In this document: piece by piece, positions 17,223 to 25,505 of the stretch
Numbering within the stretch: position 1 is the stretch's first letter
Layout: each line of letters begins with the position of its first letter
Assembly (NCBI RefSeq): GCF_008329585.1
Contig: NZ_NPKP01000009.1
Coordinates: 157,512-221,511 of the forward strand
Length of the DNA: 64,000 nucleotides
Reading direction: 5' to 3'
Source: Mycolicibacterium sp. P9-22
GTDB taxonomy: Bacteria; Actinomycetota; Actinomycetes; Mycobacteriales; Mycobacteriaceae
Position numbers and translations under genes: made by a program
The notes under the pieces: generated by a model
What the model was told of the DNA's origin: nothing
What the model saw: the letters and a program-made list of their open reading frames with translations, nothing else
The model's database searches: none

Positions 17223-18272
17223 ATGACTACGACCGTTTCCGCCATCGCCGCGACGTCGGCCACCGCGCCGCTGGCCAAGACGACCATCGAGCGCCGCGAC
17301 GTCGGCCCGCACGATGTCGCGTTCGACATCAAATTCGCCGGCATCTGTCATAGCGACATCCACACCGTCAAAGCCGAGTGGGGCCAGCCCAACTACCCCG
17401 TCGTCGCCGGTCACGAACTGGCGGGCATCGTCACCGAAATCGGCTCCGCGGTCACCAAGTTCAAGGTCGGCGATCGCGTCGGCGTCGGCTGCTTCGTCGA
17501 TTCGTGCCGCGAGTGCGACCAGTGCAAGGCCGGTCTCGAGCAGTACTGCACCGGCCCCGGCGGCATGATCGGCACCTACAACGCCACCGGCAAGGACGGC
17601 ACCCCCACCTACGGTGGCTACAGCCAGGCAACCGTGGTCGATGAGAACTACGTCCTGCACATCCCCGACAGCATCCCGCTGGACAAGGCCGCTCCCCTGC
17701 TGTGCGCGGGCATCACGTTGTTCTCCCCGCTGCGGCACTGGGGAGCCGGCCCCGGCAAGAAGGTCGCCGTCATCGGCCTCGGCGGACTCGGCCATGTCGG
17801 CGTGAAGCTCGCGCACGCGATGGGCGCCGAAGTGACCGTGCTCAGCCAGTCGCTGAAGAAGATGGAGGATGGCCTGCGCCTGGGTGCGAACGAGTACTAC
17901 GCCACCAGCGACCCGGACACCTTCACCAAGCTCGCAGGGAAGTTCGACCTCATCCTCAACACCGTCTCGGCGAACCTCGACATGGGCGCCTACATCGGTC
18001 TTCTCGCCATCGATGGCACCCTCGTCGAGCTCGGCGCCCCCGAGCAGCCGCTGGAGGTGCCGTTCTTCCCGCTCGCAGGTGGCCGGCGCAGCCTGTCCGG
18101 CTCGATGATCGGCGGGATCGCCGAGACCCAGGAGATGCTCGACTTCTGCGCCGAACACGACGTGACTCCCGAGATCGAGGTCATCTCGGCGGACTACATC
18201 AACGAGGCCTACGAGCGGGTGCTCGCCAGCGATGTGCGGTACCGCTTCGTCATCGACACCTCGACGCTGTAA
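17223..18272 (+). CDS. adhC: zinc-dependent NADP alcohol dehydrogenase AdhC (cinnamyl alcohol dehydrogenase type)
   Basis: The 349-residue medium-chain dehydrogenase reversibly oxidises primary alcohols to aldehydes. Catalytic zinc ligands are Cys42 (GICHSD) and His64-Glu65 (AGHE). Four structural-zinc cysteines are visible at about 95, 98, 101 and 109 (CRECDQCKAGLEQYC). The Rossmann loop GLGGLGHVG is followed by VLSQSLKK, whose neutral/basic residues favour NADP. AGAGGA lies 7 nt before the ATG. The 174-nt upstream gap contains no gene and presumably the promoter. A strong hairpin follows the stop. This is the Rv3045 position, next to fecB. Confidence 0.92.
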   Translation: MTTTVSAIAATSATAPLAKTTIERRDVGPHDVAFDIKFAGICHSDIHTVKAEWGQPNYPVVAGHELAGIVTEIGSAVTKFKVGDRVGVGCFVDSCRECDQCKAGLEQYCTGPGGMIGTYNATGKDGTPTYGGYSQATVVDENYVLHIPDSIPLDKAAPLLCAGITLFSPLRHWGAGPGKKVAVIGLGGLGHVGVKLAHAMGAEVTVLSQSLKKMEDGLRLGANEYYATSDPDTFTKLAGKFDLILNTVSANLDMGAYIGLLAIDGTLVELGAPEQPLEVPFFPLAGGRRSLSGSMIGGIAETQEMLDFCAEHDVTPEIEVISADYINEAYERVLASDVRYRFVIDTSTL

Positions 18273-18284
18273 CACCAACTGACA

Positions 18285-18321
18285 GACACCGGGTATCGCC
18301 CCAGCGGCGATACCCGGTGTC
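18285..18321 (+). terminator. 16-bp stem terminator after adhC
   Basis: The arms at 18285-18300 and 18306-18321 are perfectly complementary (GACACCGGGTATCGCC and its reverse complement) around a 5-nt loop. The hairpin starts 13 nt after the adhC stop and ends 29 nt before the next gene. No T-run follows, the common mycobacterial form. Confidence 0.8.
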
Positions 18322-18349
18322 GTGCGTTGCGGCGTGCGACGATCTGCGG

Positions 18350-19129
18350 GTGAACCGGATCCTGCACGTGCTGTCGGTCCTCGGGGTCATCGCGGTCCCC
18401 GTGGTCGGCTGGTTCACCCAGGACTGGTCCGGCGGCACCACACTGGCGGTCTACTGGTTCGAGACGCTCGCCGCGAGTCTGTTCATCGTGGCGCGGATCG
18501 GCCTGCACCGGCGGTGGTCGCCGCGGCGTGGTCACTTCCGTTACAACGGGCCCGGCAACGAAGGTGGCGGCGGCAAGGCGCTGTCGACGTTCATGTCCAG
18601 CTTCACCGCCGTCAGTCTGAGCTTCTGCGCAGCGCACGCGGTGTTTCTCGGTGCCATCCTGTTGCTGCTCGACCACAACGGTGTCGGCCATCTCGCCCAA
18701 GTCAATTGGCGCAGCGCGTGTTTCGGCTGCATCAGCGTGCTGGCCTTCCTGACGTTGAACTTCGTGGTGGATCTTTTCAGCCTGCGGCGCTGGACGTTCC
18801 GCCGGCTTGAGCAGACCGCCAGTCAGGTGCTCAGCCGCGTCATGGTCGTGCATCTCACGCTGCTCATCGGGTTTGTCGCGATCGCCATCACCGACGCACC
18901 GGATACCCTCTTTGGCGTGTTCGTGGTGTTGAAGACCATGGCGTCGCTGAGTACCGCACTGCCCCAATGGGAACCGGCTCAGCCGCCGAAGTGGCTGAGT
19001 AATGTGCTCAACCGGGTGCCCAGCGCCAAGCCGGGCAAGCGGTTCGAGGAAGCCTGGGCCGATGAGCGCACCGAGGAGCGCCAACGTCTCGAAGCCAACG
19101 AGCAGGTGTGGACGCCGGGGCGGCGGTAG
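18350..19129 (+). CDS. integral membrane protein, DUF6498-like
   Basis: The 259-residue protein has about six hydrophobic segments (near residues 5-22, 30-52, 82-105, 120-145, 160-185 and 190-205) and a charged cytoplasmic-looking tail of about 45 residues rich in Arg and Glu. The opening with a tryptophan-rich loop and YWFE motif is like DUF6498 membrane proteins, whose role is unknown. The GTG at 18350 is the first plausible start after the adhC terminator; upstream in-frame codons fall in the terminator. It stands alone, convergent with the DUF3349 gene 4 nt away. Confidence 0.7.
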   Translation: MNRILHVLSVLGVIAVPVVGWFTQDWSGGTTLAVYWFETLAASLFIVARIGLHRRWSPRRGHFRYNGPGNEGGGGKALSTFMSSFTAVSLSFCAAHAVFLGAILLLLDHNGVGHLAQVNWRSACFGCISVLAFLTLNFVVDLFSLRRWTFRRLEQTASQVLSRVMVVHLTLLIGFVAIAITDAPDTLFGVFVVLKTMASLSTALPQWEPAQPPKWLSNVLNRVPSAKPGKRFEEAWADERTEERQRLEANEQVWTPGRR

Positions 19130-19133
19130 CCGG

Positions 19134-19454
19134 CTACTGTCCGGCGAGGTCGGCGAGCGGCCACCCCGCGGCAGCCAGTTTCGCCGCCACCCGCGCGGTG
19201 TTCTCCGGTCCCGCATCGTGGTTGGTGACCTCTGAGATCGATGCCTCGATTTCATCGCGGGTGATCGGATCTTCGATATCGGCGGGCGCCGCGACCTCGG
19301 CGATATTGCGCACCACCTCCTGCACCTGTTCCTCGGTCAGCGGGGTGGCCCGCAGCAGCGCCAGCAGCGGCACCTGGTCCGGGCCGGGAACCCCGTCGGG
19401 ATAGCCCGCGCGTAGCCAGTTCAAGATCGAAGCCATCAGAGTCGTGACGGTCAT
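19134..19454 (-). CDS. DUF3349-family small helical protein, Rv3046c-type
   Basis: The 106-residue protein matches the actinobacterial DUF3349 family. It has an N-terminal helix pair with LNWLRAGYPDGVPGPDQVPLLALL, followed by LTEEQVQEVVRNIAE and an ISEVTNHDAGPENTARVAAKLAAAGWPL ending divided over the last helices. Members fold as a small all-helical domain of unknown function. No signal peptide or metal site is visible. M. tuberculosis Rv3046c is the positional equivalent, which marks the backbone just before the inserted molybdoenzyme operon. Confidence 0.8.
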   Translation of the reverse strand: MTVTTLMASILNWLRAGYPDGVPGPDQVPLLALLRATPLTEEQVQEVVRNIAEVAAPADIEDPITRDEIEASISEVTNHDAGPENTARVAAKLAAAGWPLADLAGQ

Positions 19455-19466
19455 CGTCTGAGTGTC

Positions 19467-20444
19467 TCACCGAACGGCGCGGCGCAAGGCCCGCACCACA
19501 CTGTTACGGGCGAGATCAATCTTGAAGCCGTTCTGCGCCAGCGGAGCCGCTCCCTGCGTGATCAGCTCGGCCGCGACCCGGAACGCGGCGTCGCCGGCCC
19601 GGGCACCGATGAGGCTCGCCTCGGCCGCAGCGACCCGCCAGGGCTTGGCGGCGACACCCCCGAGTGCCAGCGCGGCCGCCGCGATCTCGCCGTCGACGAG
19701 GTCGAGTCCGGCCGCCACCGACACCAGCGCGAACGCGTAGCTGTGCCGGTCGCGCACCTTGAGATACCAGCTGTGCCGCCCCAGCGGCGACGGCGGCAGC
19801 TCGATCCCGGTGATCAGTTCGGCGGCGCGCAGGGTGTTGTCGCGTTCCGGGGACTCCCCCGGCAATGCGAAGAACTCGTCGATGCGCAGAGACCGGAGGC
19901 CTTCCGGTCCGCGGACGTGCACGCGGGCGTCGAGCGCGGACATGGCGACCGCCATATCGGAGGGGTGCACCGCCACGCACGCGGCGCTGGCGCCGAAAAG
20001 GGCGTGTTCCCGGTTGAAGCCCCGCTTCGCGGCGCATCCGGATCCCGGATCGCGCTTGTTGCAATGGGCGAAGGAGGGATCCATGAAGTAGGGACATCGG
20101 GTGCGCTGCATGAGGTTGCCGCCGACGGTGGCCATGTTGCGGATCTGGGTGGTGGCACCGGACAGGATCGCCTGCGACAGCATCGGGTACTGCCTGCGGA
20201 TCAACGGGTGGTTGGCCACCGCGCTGTTGGTGGCCCCCGCCCCCACCAGCACACCACCGTCCCCGGTCGCGGTGATGGCGCCCAGGTCCAGGCGCCCGAT
20301 GTCGACCAGCGCGCCAGGGCTTTCGACGCCGAGCTTCATCAGATCGAGCAGGTTGGTGCCACCGGCGTAGTAGCGGGCGCCGGCGGCGGCGCTGCGCACC
20401 GCACCGTCGACCGTGCCGGCGTGTTCGAAGGTGAAGGTTTTCAT
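19467..20444 (-). CDS. FAD-binding subunit of a xanthine dehydrogenase-family enzyme (PaoB/YagS-like)
   Basis: The 325-residue protein carries the FAD subunit fold of molybdenum hydroxylases: AGGTNLLDLMKLG for the pyrophosphate-binding loop near residue 28, and ATTQIRNMATVGGNLMQRTRCPYF around residue 100-125. An unusual cysteine group follows (RCPYFMDPSFAHCNKRD and GSGCAA). The same region of E. coli PaoB holds an extra [4Fe-4S] cluster, so this is a PaoABC-type rather than CoxM-type subunit. It passes electrons between the [2Fe-2S] subunit and an acceptor. The ATG at 20444 overlaps the stop of the iron-sulfur subunit gene by 4 nt. Confidence 0.88.
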   Translation of the reverse strand: MKTFTFEHAGTVDGAVRSAAAGARYYAGGTNLLDLMKLGVESPGALVDIGRLDLGAITATGDGGVLVGAGATNSAVANHPLIRRQYPMLSQAILSGATTQIRNMATVGGNLMQRTRCPYFMDPSFAHCNKRDPGSGCAAKRGFNREHALFGASAACVAVHPSDMAVAMSALDARVHVRGPEGLRSLRIDEFFALPGESPERDNTLRAAELITGIELPPSPLGRHSWYLKVRDRHSYAFALVSVAAGLDLVDGEIAAAALALGGVAAKPWRVAAAEASLIGARAGDAAFRVAAELITQGAAPLAQNGFKIDLARNSVVRALRRAVR

Positions 20445-20953
20445 CTTGCGACGTCCTTGATCGCCGAGACGATGTTGGCGTACGCCCCACACCGGCAGAT
20501 GTTGCCGGCCATCCGTTCCCGGATCTCGTCGTCGGACAACTGGTCGGGCCCGTCGGTGACGGTGTGCCGGCACCCGTCGAACGATGCCGCGGACAGATCT
20601 CCGCGGGCGAATTCGCGCAGCACCGCCCGCGCCGAGGTGATCTGACCGGAAGTGCAGTAGCCGCACTGGAATCCGTCATGGGCGATGAAGGCGCACTGCA
20701 TGTTGTCCAAGCTTGCACCGCTGCCCTCGATGGTCTCCACCGCGGCACCGTCCATCGAGGCGGCCAGCGTCAGACAACTGAGCACCCGTTCCCCGTCGAC
20801 GGTCACCGTGCAGGCGCCGCACAGCCCGTGATCGCAGCCCTTCTTGGTTCCGGTGAGTCCGAGTCGTTCGCGCAGCAGGTCCAGCAGTGTGGTGCGGATA
20901 TCGGCGCTCAGCCGTTGTTGTCCGCCGTTGACGGTCAGGTGTAGCTGGGTCAT
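20441..20953 (-). CDS. [2Fe-2S] subunit of a xanthine dehydrogenase-family enzyme (PaoA/YagT-like)
   Basis: The 170-residue protein holds two [2Fe-2S] clusters. A plant-ferredoxin-type N-terminal domain has cysteines in KKGCDHGLCGACTV (near residues 40-48) and LSCLTLA. A C-terminal four-helix domain has FQCGYCTSGQI near residue 96 and NICRCGAY near residue 152. It lacks a Tat signal; the protein begins directly with the ferredoxin fold, so the complex should be cytoplasmic, unlike E. coli YagT. It is coupled by ATGA overlaps to both the molybdopterin subunit upstream and the FAD subunit downstream. Confidence 0.9.
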   Translation of the reverse strand: MTQLHLTVNGGQQRLSADIRTTLLDLLRERLGLTGTKKGCDHGLCGACTVTVDGERVLSCLTLAASMDGAAVETIEGSGASLDNMQCAFIAHDGFQCGYCTSGQITSARAVLREFARGDLSAASFDGCRHTVTDGPDQLSDDEIRERMAGNICRCGAYANIVSAIKDVAR

Positions 20954-23145
20954 GACGCCGGCTCCGATTCGAAGGGCTGTAGCAGGGATTCCAGGGTGAT
21001 CGGCAGATCGCGCAGCCGCTTACCGGTGGCGTGGTGGATGGCGTTGGCGATCGCGGCGGGCACCCCGCAGGTACCGATCTCACCGATACCGCGCACCCCG
21101 ATCGGGTCGAGGCCGTAGTCGGGAACGTCGATGAAGGTGATGTCGAAGTCGGGCCGGTCGGCGTGCGTGGGCAGGTAGTACTCGCCGATGAGTTGGCCGG
21201 TGTGCTCGTCGTAGGGCACCTGTTCCAGCAGTGCCATACCCACCCCGAAGGTGATACCGCCCATCACCTGGTTGGTCGCCAGCTTCGGGTTCAGGACGCG
21301 ACCGCAGTCCATCACCGCGGTCCATCGGATCACGGTGGCCCGGCCGATCTCTTCGTCCACCTCGACCTCGCAGAAGTGTGCGCCGAAAGACTGTGATACC
21401 GGGCCGGTTTCGTCGGGTCCGCCGCTGGTGACGGTGAAGGTCAGCCGCTCGCACAGCCCGGGCTCGGCGCCCAGTAAGTCGCGTAGTTCGGCGGCCGAGG
21501 TCACCGCCCGGCCCAGTCGCCGCCGCCATTGCCGGCCGGCCTGTTCGACCGCCGAGCCGACGGTGGCCGTGGTCTGCGAGGCACCGCTGTACGGCGCGTC
21601 GGGGAACAACGAGTCACCGGATTCGAAGGTCACCGCCTCCAGCGGTATCCCGGCGGCATCCGCGCCGACCTGCGCCATCACGGTGCGCACGCCGGTGCCG
21701 ATCTCGTGGGTGGCCGCGGCGAACCGGACCTGCCCGTCGGCGGTGGTGATCACCCGGCAACCCGAAGACATTCGGCGGCCCGGGTAGCTCGCGGTAGCCA
21801 TCCCCCACCCCACTTGGATTCCGTTGCGGCGCATCGTGCGGGGCGTGGGCGGCCGTTGCGACCAGCCGAACCGTTCGGCGCCCTGCAGATAACAGTCCCG
21901 CAGGTGCTTACCGGACCAGGCCCGGCCGCTGGGCTGGTCGCAGGCCGGATCGTTGTGCAGCCGCAATGCCACCGGGTCGGTACCGGTGGCCTCGGCGAGC
22001 TCGTCCATCGCGACTTCGAGTGCGAACAGTCCCGGCGCCTCCCCCGGGCCGCGCATGAAACACGGTGTGGGTGCGTTGATCCGGGCGACGGTATGAGAGA
22101 CGACCATTCGCGGGGACTGGTAGAGGAAGCGGGCCGTCAGTCCGACGGGTTCGCAGAAGTGCGCCACCGTGGACGTCTCGGTGAGGGTGTGCTGCTCGGT
22201 GCTCAGCAGGCTGCCGTCGGCTCCGGCCACCAGCGCCACCTGCTGTTCGGTGCGGGGCCGGTGCCCGGTGGAGCTGAACATCTGGTTGCGGGTCAGCACC
22301 AGTTTCACCGGCCTGCCGACCGCCCTGGCGGCCACCGCGCACAGCACCACGTGCATCCACAGGAAGCTCTTCGACCCGAAAGCGCCGCCGACCAGCGGGG
22401 ACAAGATCCGCACCCGGTCCTGCGGGATGCCCAGATAGGCTGCCAGCGCCCGTCTTTCGCCGGTGATCCAGCGGGTGCTGTCGTGCACGGTGAGCATGTC
22501 ACCGTCCCACCGCGCGACGGTCGCGGACAGTTCGATCGGATAGTGCGCATTGACCGGGGTGGTGAACCGCGCGGCGATGCGGATGCCGTCCGGTTCGTCC
22601 GCGGCGCCGCGGCTGTCCTGCAGCTTCTCCTCCTCCAACTTCACGAAATGGTCCGGCCGGTACGTGCCGTAACGAATCTGCCCGTCCTTCTCGTCGGCGG
22701 GTACCGGCCTGTCCTGCACATCCGCGGCGCTCAGCTGGGCGGGCTCGCAGAGATAGTCGAACCGCATCAGCGCTGCCGCCTCGGTGGCCTGCTCCAGGGT
22801 TTCGGCGATGACGACCGCGAGGTGTTGACCGACGTGCTGCACGGTCAGGTCCGAGAGCGGCGGGCGGCGTTCCAGCGGTAGGTCCCAGGTCATGTCGACC
22901 GGAAGCACGTGCAGCGGTGGGCAGTTCAACGGTGTCAGCACGTGCAGCACACCCGGGGCTGCCTCCGCCGCGGCCATGGCCGCGGTCACGGATTCGGCGG
23001 TGACGCGGCCCTTCGCGATGGTCGACTGCACCAGCACCGCGTGCACGAGTCCGTCGATCGCGGTGTCGGCGGCGTAGCGGGCCGCCCCGGTGACCTTTTC
23101 CCGGCCCTCGATGCGGTCGACGGGCCGGCCGGTCGCCGGTGTCAT
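20950..23145 (-). CDS. molybdopterin-binding catalytic subunit of a xanthine dehydrogenase-family enzyme (PaoC/YagR-like)
   Basis: The 731-residue large subunit has the aldehyde oxidase a/b hammerhead domain (about residues 10-130; GREKVTGAARYAADT) and the molybdopterin-binding domains. LVGGAFGSKSFLWMH is near residue 260 and FMRGPGEAPGLFALE near 360, and the C-terminal GVRGIGEIGTCGVPAAIANA contains the catalytic glutamate region. Such enzymes hydroxylate aldehydes or N-heterocycles with water as oxygen donor, using Mo-MCD or Mo-MPT. The substrate is unknown. The frame extends upstream, but the ATG at 23145 overlaps the bicupin stop as ATGA and starts the family-typical N-terminus. Confidence 0.9.
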   Translation of the reverse strand: MTPATGRPVDRIEGREKVTGAARYAADTAIDGLVHAVLVQSTIAKGRVTAESVTAAMAAAEAAPGVLHVLTPLNCPPLHVLPVDMTWDLPLERRPPLSDLTVQHVGQHLAVVIAETLEQATEAAALMRFDYLCEPAQLSAADVQDRPVPADEKDGQIRYGTYRPDHFVKLEEEKLQDSRGAADEPDGIRIAARFTTPVNAHYPIELSATVARWDGDMLTVHDSTRWITGERRALAAYLGIPQDRVRILSPLVGGAFGSKSFLWMHVVLCAVAARAVGRPVKLVLTRNQMFSSTGHRPRTEQQVALVAGADGSLLSTEQHTLTETSTVAHFCEPVGLTARFLYQSPRMVVSHTVARINAPTPCFMRGPGEAPGLFALEVAMDELAEATGTDPVALRLHNDPACDQPSGRAWSGKHLRDCYLQGAERFGWSQRPPTPRTMRRNGIQVGWGMATASYPGRRMSSGCRVITTADGQVRFAAATHEIGTGVRTVMAQVGADAAGIPLEAVTFESGDSLFPDAPYSGASQTTATVGSAVEQAGRQWRRRLGRAVTSAAELRDLLGAEPGLCERLTFTVTSGGPDETGPVSQSFGAHFCEVEVDEEIGRATVIRWTAVMDCGRVLNPKLATNQVMGGITFGVGMALLEQVPYDEHTGQLIGEYYLPTHADRPDFDITFIDVPDYGLDPIGVRGIGEIGTCGVPAAIANAIHHATGKRLRDLPITLESLLQPFESEPAS

Positions 23146-24203
23146 CGACCGACGGCGGCGGTGTCGACGGGATTGCGCCGGGACACGATCAGCGGATCGG
23201 CCGGGGTGAACGGGAAGACCGGCAGGTCGTCGATGTGGGTGTCGAAGGCGGCGGCCAGCACCTCGCGGGAGTAGGCGCTCGCCGAGGCGCGGTAGCCGAT
23301 ATCGGCCGGGACGGGCTGATCGAAGAAGATCAGAAAGTGCCACGGCTCGAGGCCGGTGTTCTCGATGTGGTGAGGGTAGGCGCGCGGGATGAAGTACATG
23401 TCCCCGGCGGTCAGGTTCCAGGTGTCCAGCGTCCCATCGGGATTCATGATCGTCATGCGGGCATCGCCGTGCCGGACGTAGCCCATCTCGGCGGTCACCG
23501 GGTGCCAGTGCGGTTCCCGCATCCCGTTGTCGTTGACGCGCAACGAGTACATCGAGATGTCCTTCAGGATCGGCCAGAACTGGTCGCGGGCGAAGCGCGC
23601 GTTGCCGCTGACATAGTTGAGGCCGGGTTGCTGAGCCTCGATGTCGAACTTGTGCGGATCGTTGAAGTGCGCGCGGGCCGGGATCACCGGATCGCCGACA
23701 CGGGCGGCGATCTTGCGGTCGACGGTGTCGCGCCGGACCTTGGCCATCTCGGAGGCGGGCAGATCGTAGGTGTTGCCCAGCACCGCGTCGCTGAACGCGC
23801 CGAGCGTGGCACCGAAACCGAAGTCCTCGGGCCGCTCGTTGCGGAAGGCGACGATGAACTCGGCCACGTCGGTGCCGACGTTCTCGATGTGGTGCAGGGA
23901 GCCGGAGGCGGCGTGGAACATCTGGCCCGCGGTGATGACCAACGTGGAGAACTTGCTGCCGTCGTCGAGGATGGAGACCAGGGCGGTCCCGGACACGCAG
24001 TAGGTGAGTTCGGTGGCGTTGGCATGCCAGTGCGGTGTCCGCATCGCCCCGGGGTTGAGCAGCAGTCGCTTCAAGGACAGCCCACGCAGGATCGGGAAGT
24101 TGTCGGCGGTGACCCGGTGGATGGAACCCAGATCGGACTGTTCGACATCGTGGCTGTCGTGCAGGGAGATGACGTGTGGGCTGCGGACAGGTGCTGCGGT
24201 CAT
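23142..24203 (-). CDS. bicupin of the oxalate decarboxylase family
   Basis: The 353-residue protein has two cupin domains, each with a full metal site. The first (near residues 57-110) has PHWHANATEL and LHHIENVG. The second (near residues 230-285) has PHWHPVTAEM and PHHIENTG. These supply the HxH, Glu and His ligands that bind Mn in oxalate decarboxylases and oxidases. No signal peptide is visible. The reaction could be oxalate decarboxylation or another acid. AGGAGG lies 8 nt before the ATG at 24203, clearly the start. It leads a four-gene operon with the molybdenum hydroxylase subunits, joined by a 4-nt overlap. Confidence 0.88.
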   Translation of the reverse strand: MTAAPVRSPHVISLHDSHDVEQSDLGSIHRVTADNFPILRGLSLKRLLLNPGAMRTPHWHANATELTYCVSGTALVSILDDGSKFSTLVITAGQMFHAASGSLHHIENVGTDVAEFIVAFRNERPEDFGFGATLGAFSDAVLGNTYDLPASEMAKVRRDTVDRKIAARVGDPVIPARAHFNDPHKFDIEAQQPGLNYVSGNARFARDQFWPILKDISMYSLRVNDNGMREPHWHPVTAEMGYVRHGDARMTIMNPDGTLDTWNLTAGDMYFIPRAYPHHIENTGLEPWHFLIFFDQPVPADIGYRASASAYSREVLAAAFDTHIDDLPVFPFTPADPLIVSRRNPVDTAAVGR

Positions 24204-24416
24204 GTTTGTGTCCTCCTCGGCTGGAGTCGATCTCGATACGTCCAAGCCTGGTCCACGGCGAGTGTGGTGTCGTCGGCGCTGGCGGCCATCGCAGGGGGCG
24301 GCTTCCCGCAGGCCCCGCTACCGGCTAACCCCCAATCCGCAGCGCATCCGCGCGCTAACCGGGGACCGGGTGCGACAATGCAGCCGCGCTGAACGGGTCG
24401 GCGCCGGAAGGACCGC

Positions 24417-25070
24417 ATGGATGCCCCACGGGTGGTCATCGCCGACGATGACGTGCTGCTGCGCGAGGGTTTGGCGAGCCTGTTGCAGCGCGAAAAATTT
24501 GAGGTCGTCGGGCAGGCCGGCGACGCCGAGGAGCTGCTGGGACTCGTCCACGACCGGCGCCCGCAGCTCGTGCTCACCGATATCCGGATGCCGCCGGGCC
24601 ACAGCACCGAAGGCCTGGACGCCGCACGGGTGATCCGCGAGCGCTCGCCGGAGACGGCGATCATGGTGCTGTCGGCGCATGTCGACGTCGACCACGCCAT
24701 GGAACTGCTGGCGGGCGGTCAGAGCATCGGCTACCTGCTCAAGAGCAGGGTCACCGATGTGCACGATTTCGTGGACACGTTGCGCCGGGTCGCCAACGGG
24801 GCGTCGGTGATCGACCCCGCGCTGGTGGCCGAGTTGGTGTCGGCACGCCGCCGCGATGATCCACTCGCCGCGCTGAGCACGCGGGAGCGCGAGGTGCTGA
24901 CGCTGATGGCCGAGGGTCTGTCCAACGGCGGGATCGGGCGCCGGCTGTGGGTCACCGAGGGCACCGTCGAGAAGCACGTGCGCAGCATCCTGACCAAGCT
25001 CGACCTACCCGAAACCGGTGATGATCACCGCCGGGTGCGGGCGGTCATCATGTACCTGGAAGCCCGGTAG
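24417..25070 (+). CDS. NarL/LuxR-type response regulator
   Basis: The 217-residue protein has a receiver domain (residues 1-120: acidic pocket IADDD, phosphoacceptor Asp in LVLTDIRMPP near residue 54, conserved Lys in GYLLKS near 104). A LuxR-type helix-turn-helix follows (about 150-217: LSTREREVLTLMAEGLSNGGIGRRL, split between two helices). GGAAGGA precedes the ATG by 5 nt. It is probably the output partner of the histidine kinase encoded 0.4 kb downstream, although a receiver-only gene in the opposite direction lies between. It is divergent from the bicupin operon (213-nt shared region), so that operon may be a target. Confidence 0.88.
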   Translation: MDAPRVVIADDDVLLREGLASLLQREKFEVVGQAGDAEELLGLVHDRRPQLVLTDIRMPPGHSTEGLDAARVIRERSPETAIMVLSAHVDVDHAMELLAGGQSIGYLLKSRVTDVHDFVDTLRRVANGASVIDPALVAELVSARRRDDPLAALSTREREVLTLMAEGLSNGGIGRRLWVTEGTVEKHVRSILTKLDLPETGDDHRRVRAVIMYLEAR

Positions 25071-25074
25071 CCCC

Positions 25075-25428
25075 TCAGAGCAGGCCGCGGATCGCCTCGG
25101 CGGTGAGCGTCAGTTTGGGCAGGAATCCCCTGGCCGGACTGGCGGCGACCAAGTCGGAGAAATCCTGCTCGTCGTGGGTCGAGGTGAGGATGACCGCGAC
25201 ATCGCGGTGTTCGCCGTTGAGCAGATCGGCGACGTCGAAACCGCTGTCGGCGCCCAGGTCCACGTCGACCAGGGCGACGTCCGGGTGGAGTTCCTCGGTC
25301 AGACGCACCGCTTCGGCGGCGTCCGCGGCGGCGCCGACCACCGCGAAACCGCCGCGTTCCAGCATGGCGCGCGCGGCGTCCCGGAAGGCGGCGCTGTCGT
25401 CGACGATCAGGCAGCGCGGAACTCTCAT
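25075..25428 (-). CDS. single-domain response regulator receiver
   Basis: The protein (117 residues from the ATG at 25428) is a receiver domain alone: acidic pair in LIVDDSAAF, phosphoacceptor Asp in VALVDVDLGADSG near residue 53, Thr in ILTSTHDE and Lys in GFLPKL. There is no output domain. It could act as a phosphate sink or connector for the adjacent kinase and LuxR-type regulator. The start is uncertain: GGAGGT abuts this ATG directly, and an ATG at 25449 would add seven residues. It is convergent with the LuxR-type gene (4-nt gap) and divergent from the kinase gene. Confidence 0.82.
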   Translation of the reverse strand: MRVPRCLIVDDSAAFRDAARAMLERGGFAVVGAAADAAEAVRLTEELHPDVALVDVDLGADSGFDVADLLNGEHRDVAVILTSTHDEQDFSDLVAASPARGFLPKLTLTAEAIRGLL

Positions 25429-25505
25429 ACCTCCAGCTTGGCAGGGCATGCGGGCGATGGCATTCCTGGTAACGGGAAACTTCGCCGCCCACTAGTCTTC
25501 ACCCG

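Noticed and set aside
17702..18349. Upstream extension of the membrane-protein frame into adhC.
   Set aside because: It would cross the adhC coding region and its terminator; the GTG at 18350 gives a sensible membrane-protein start.
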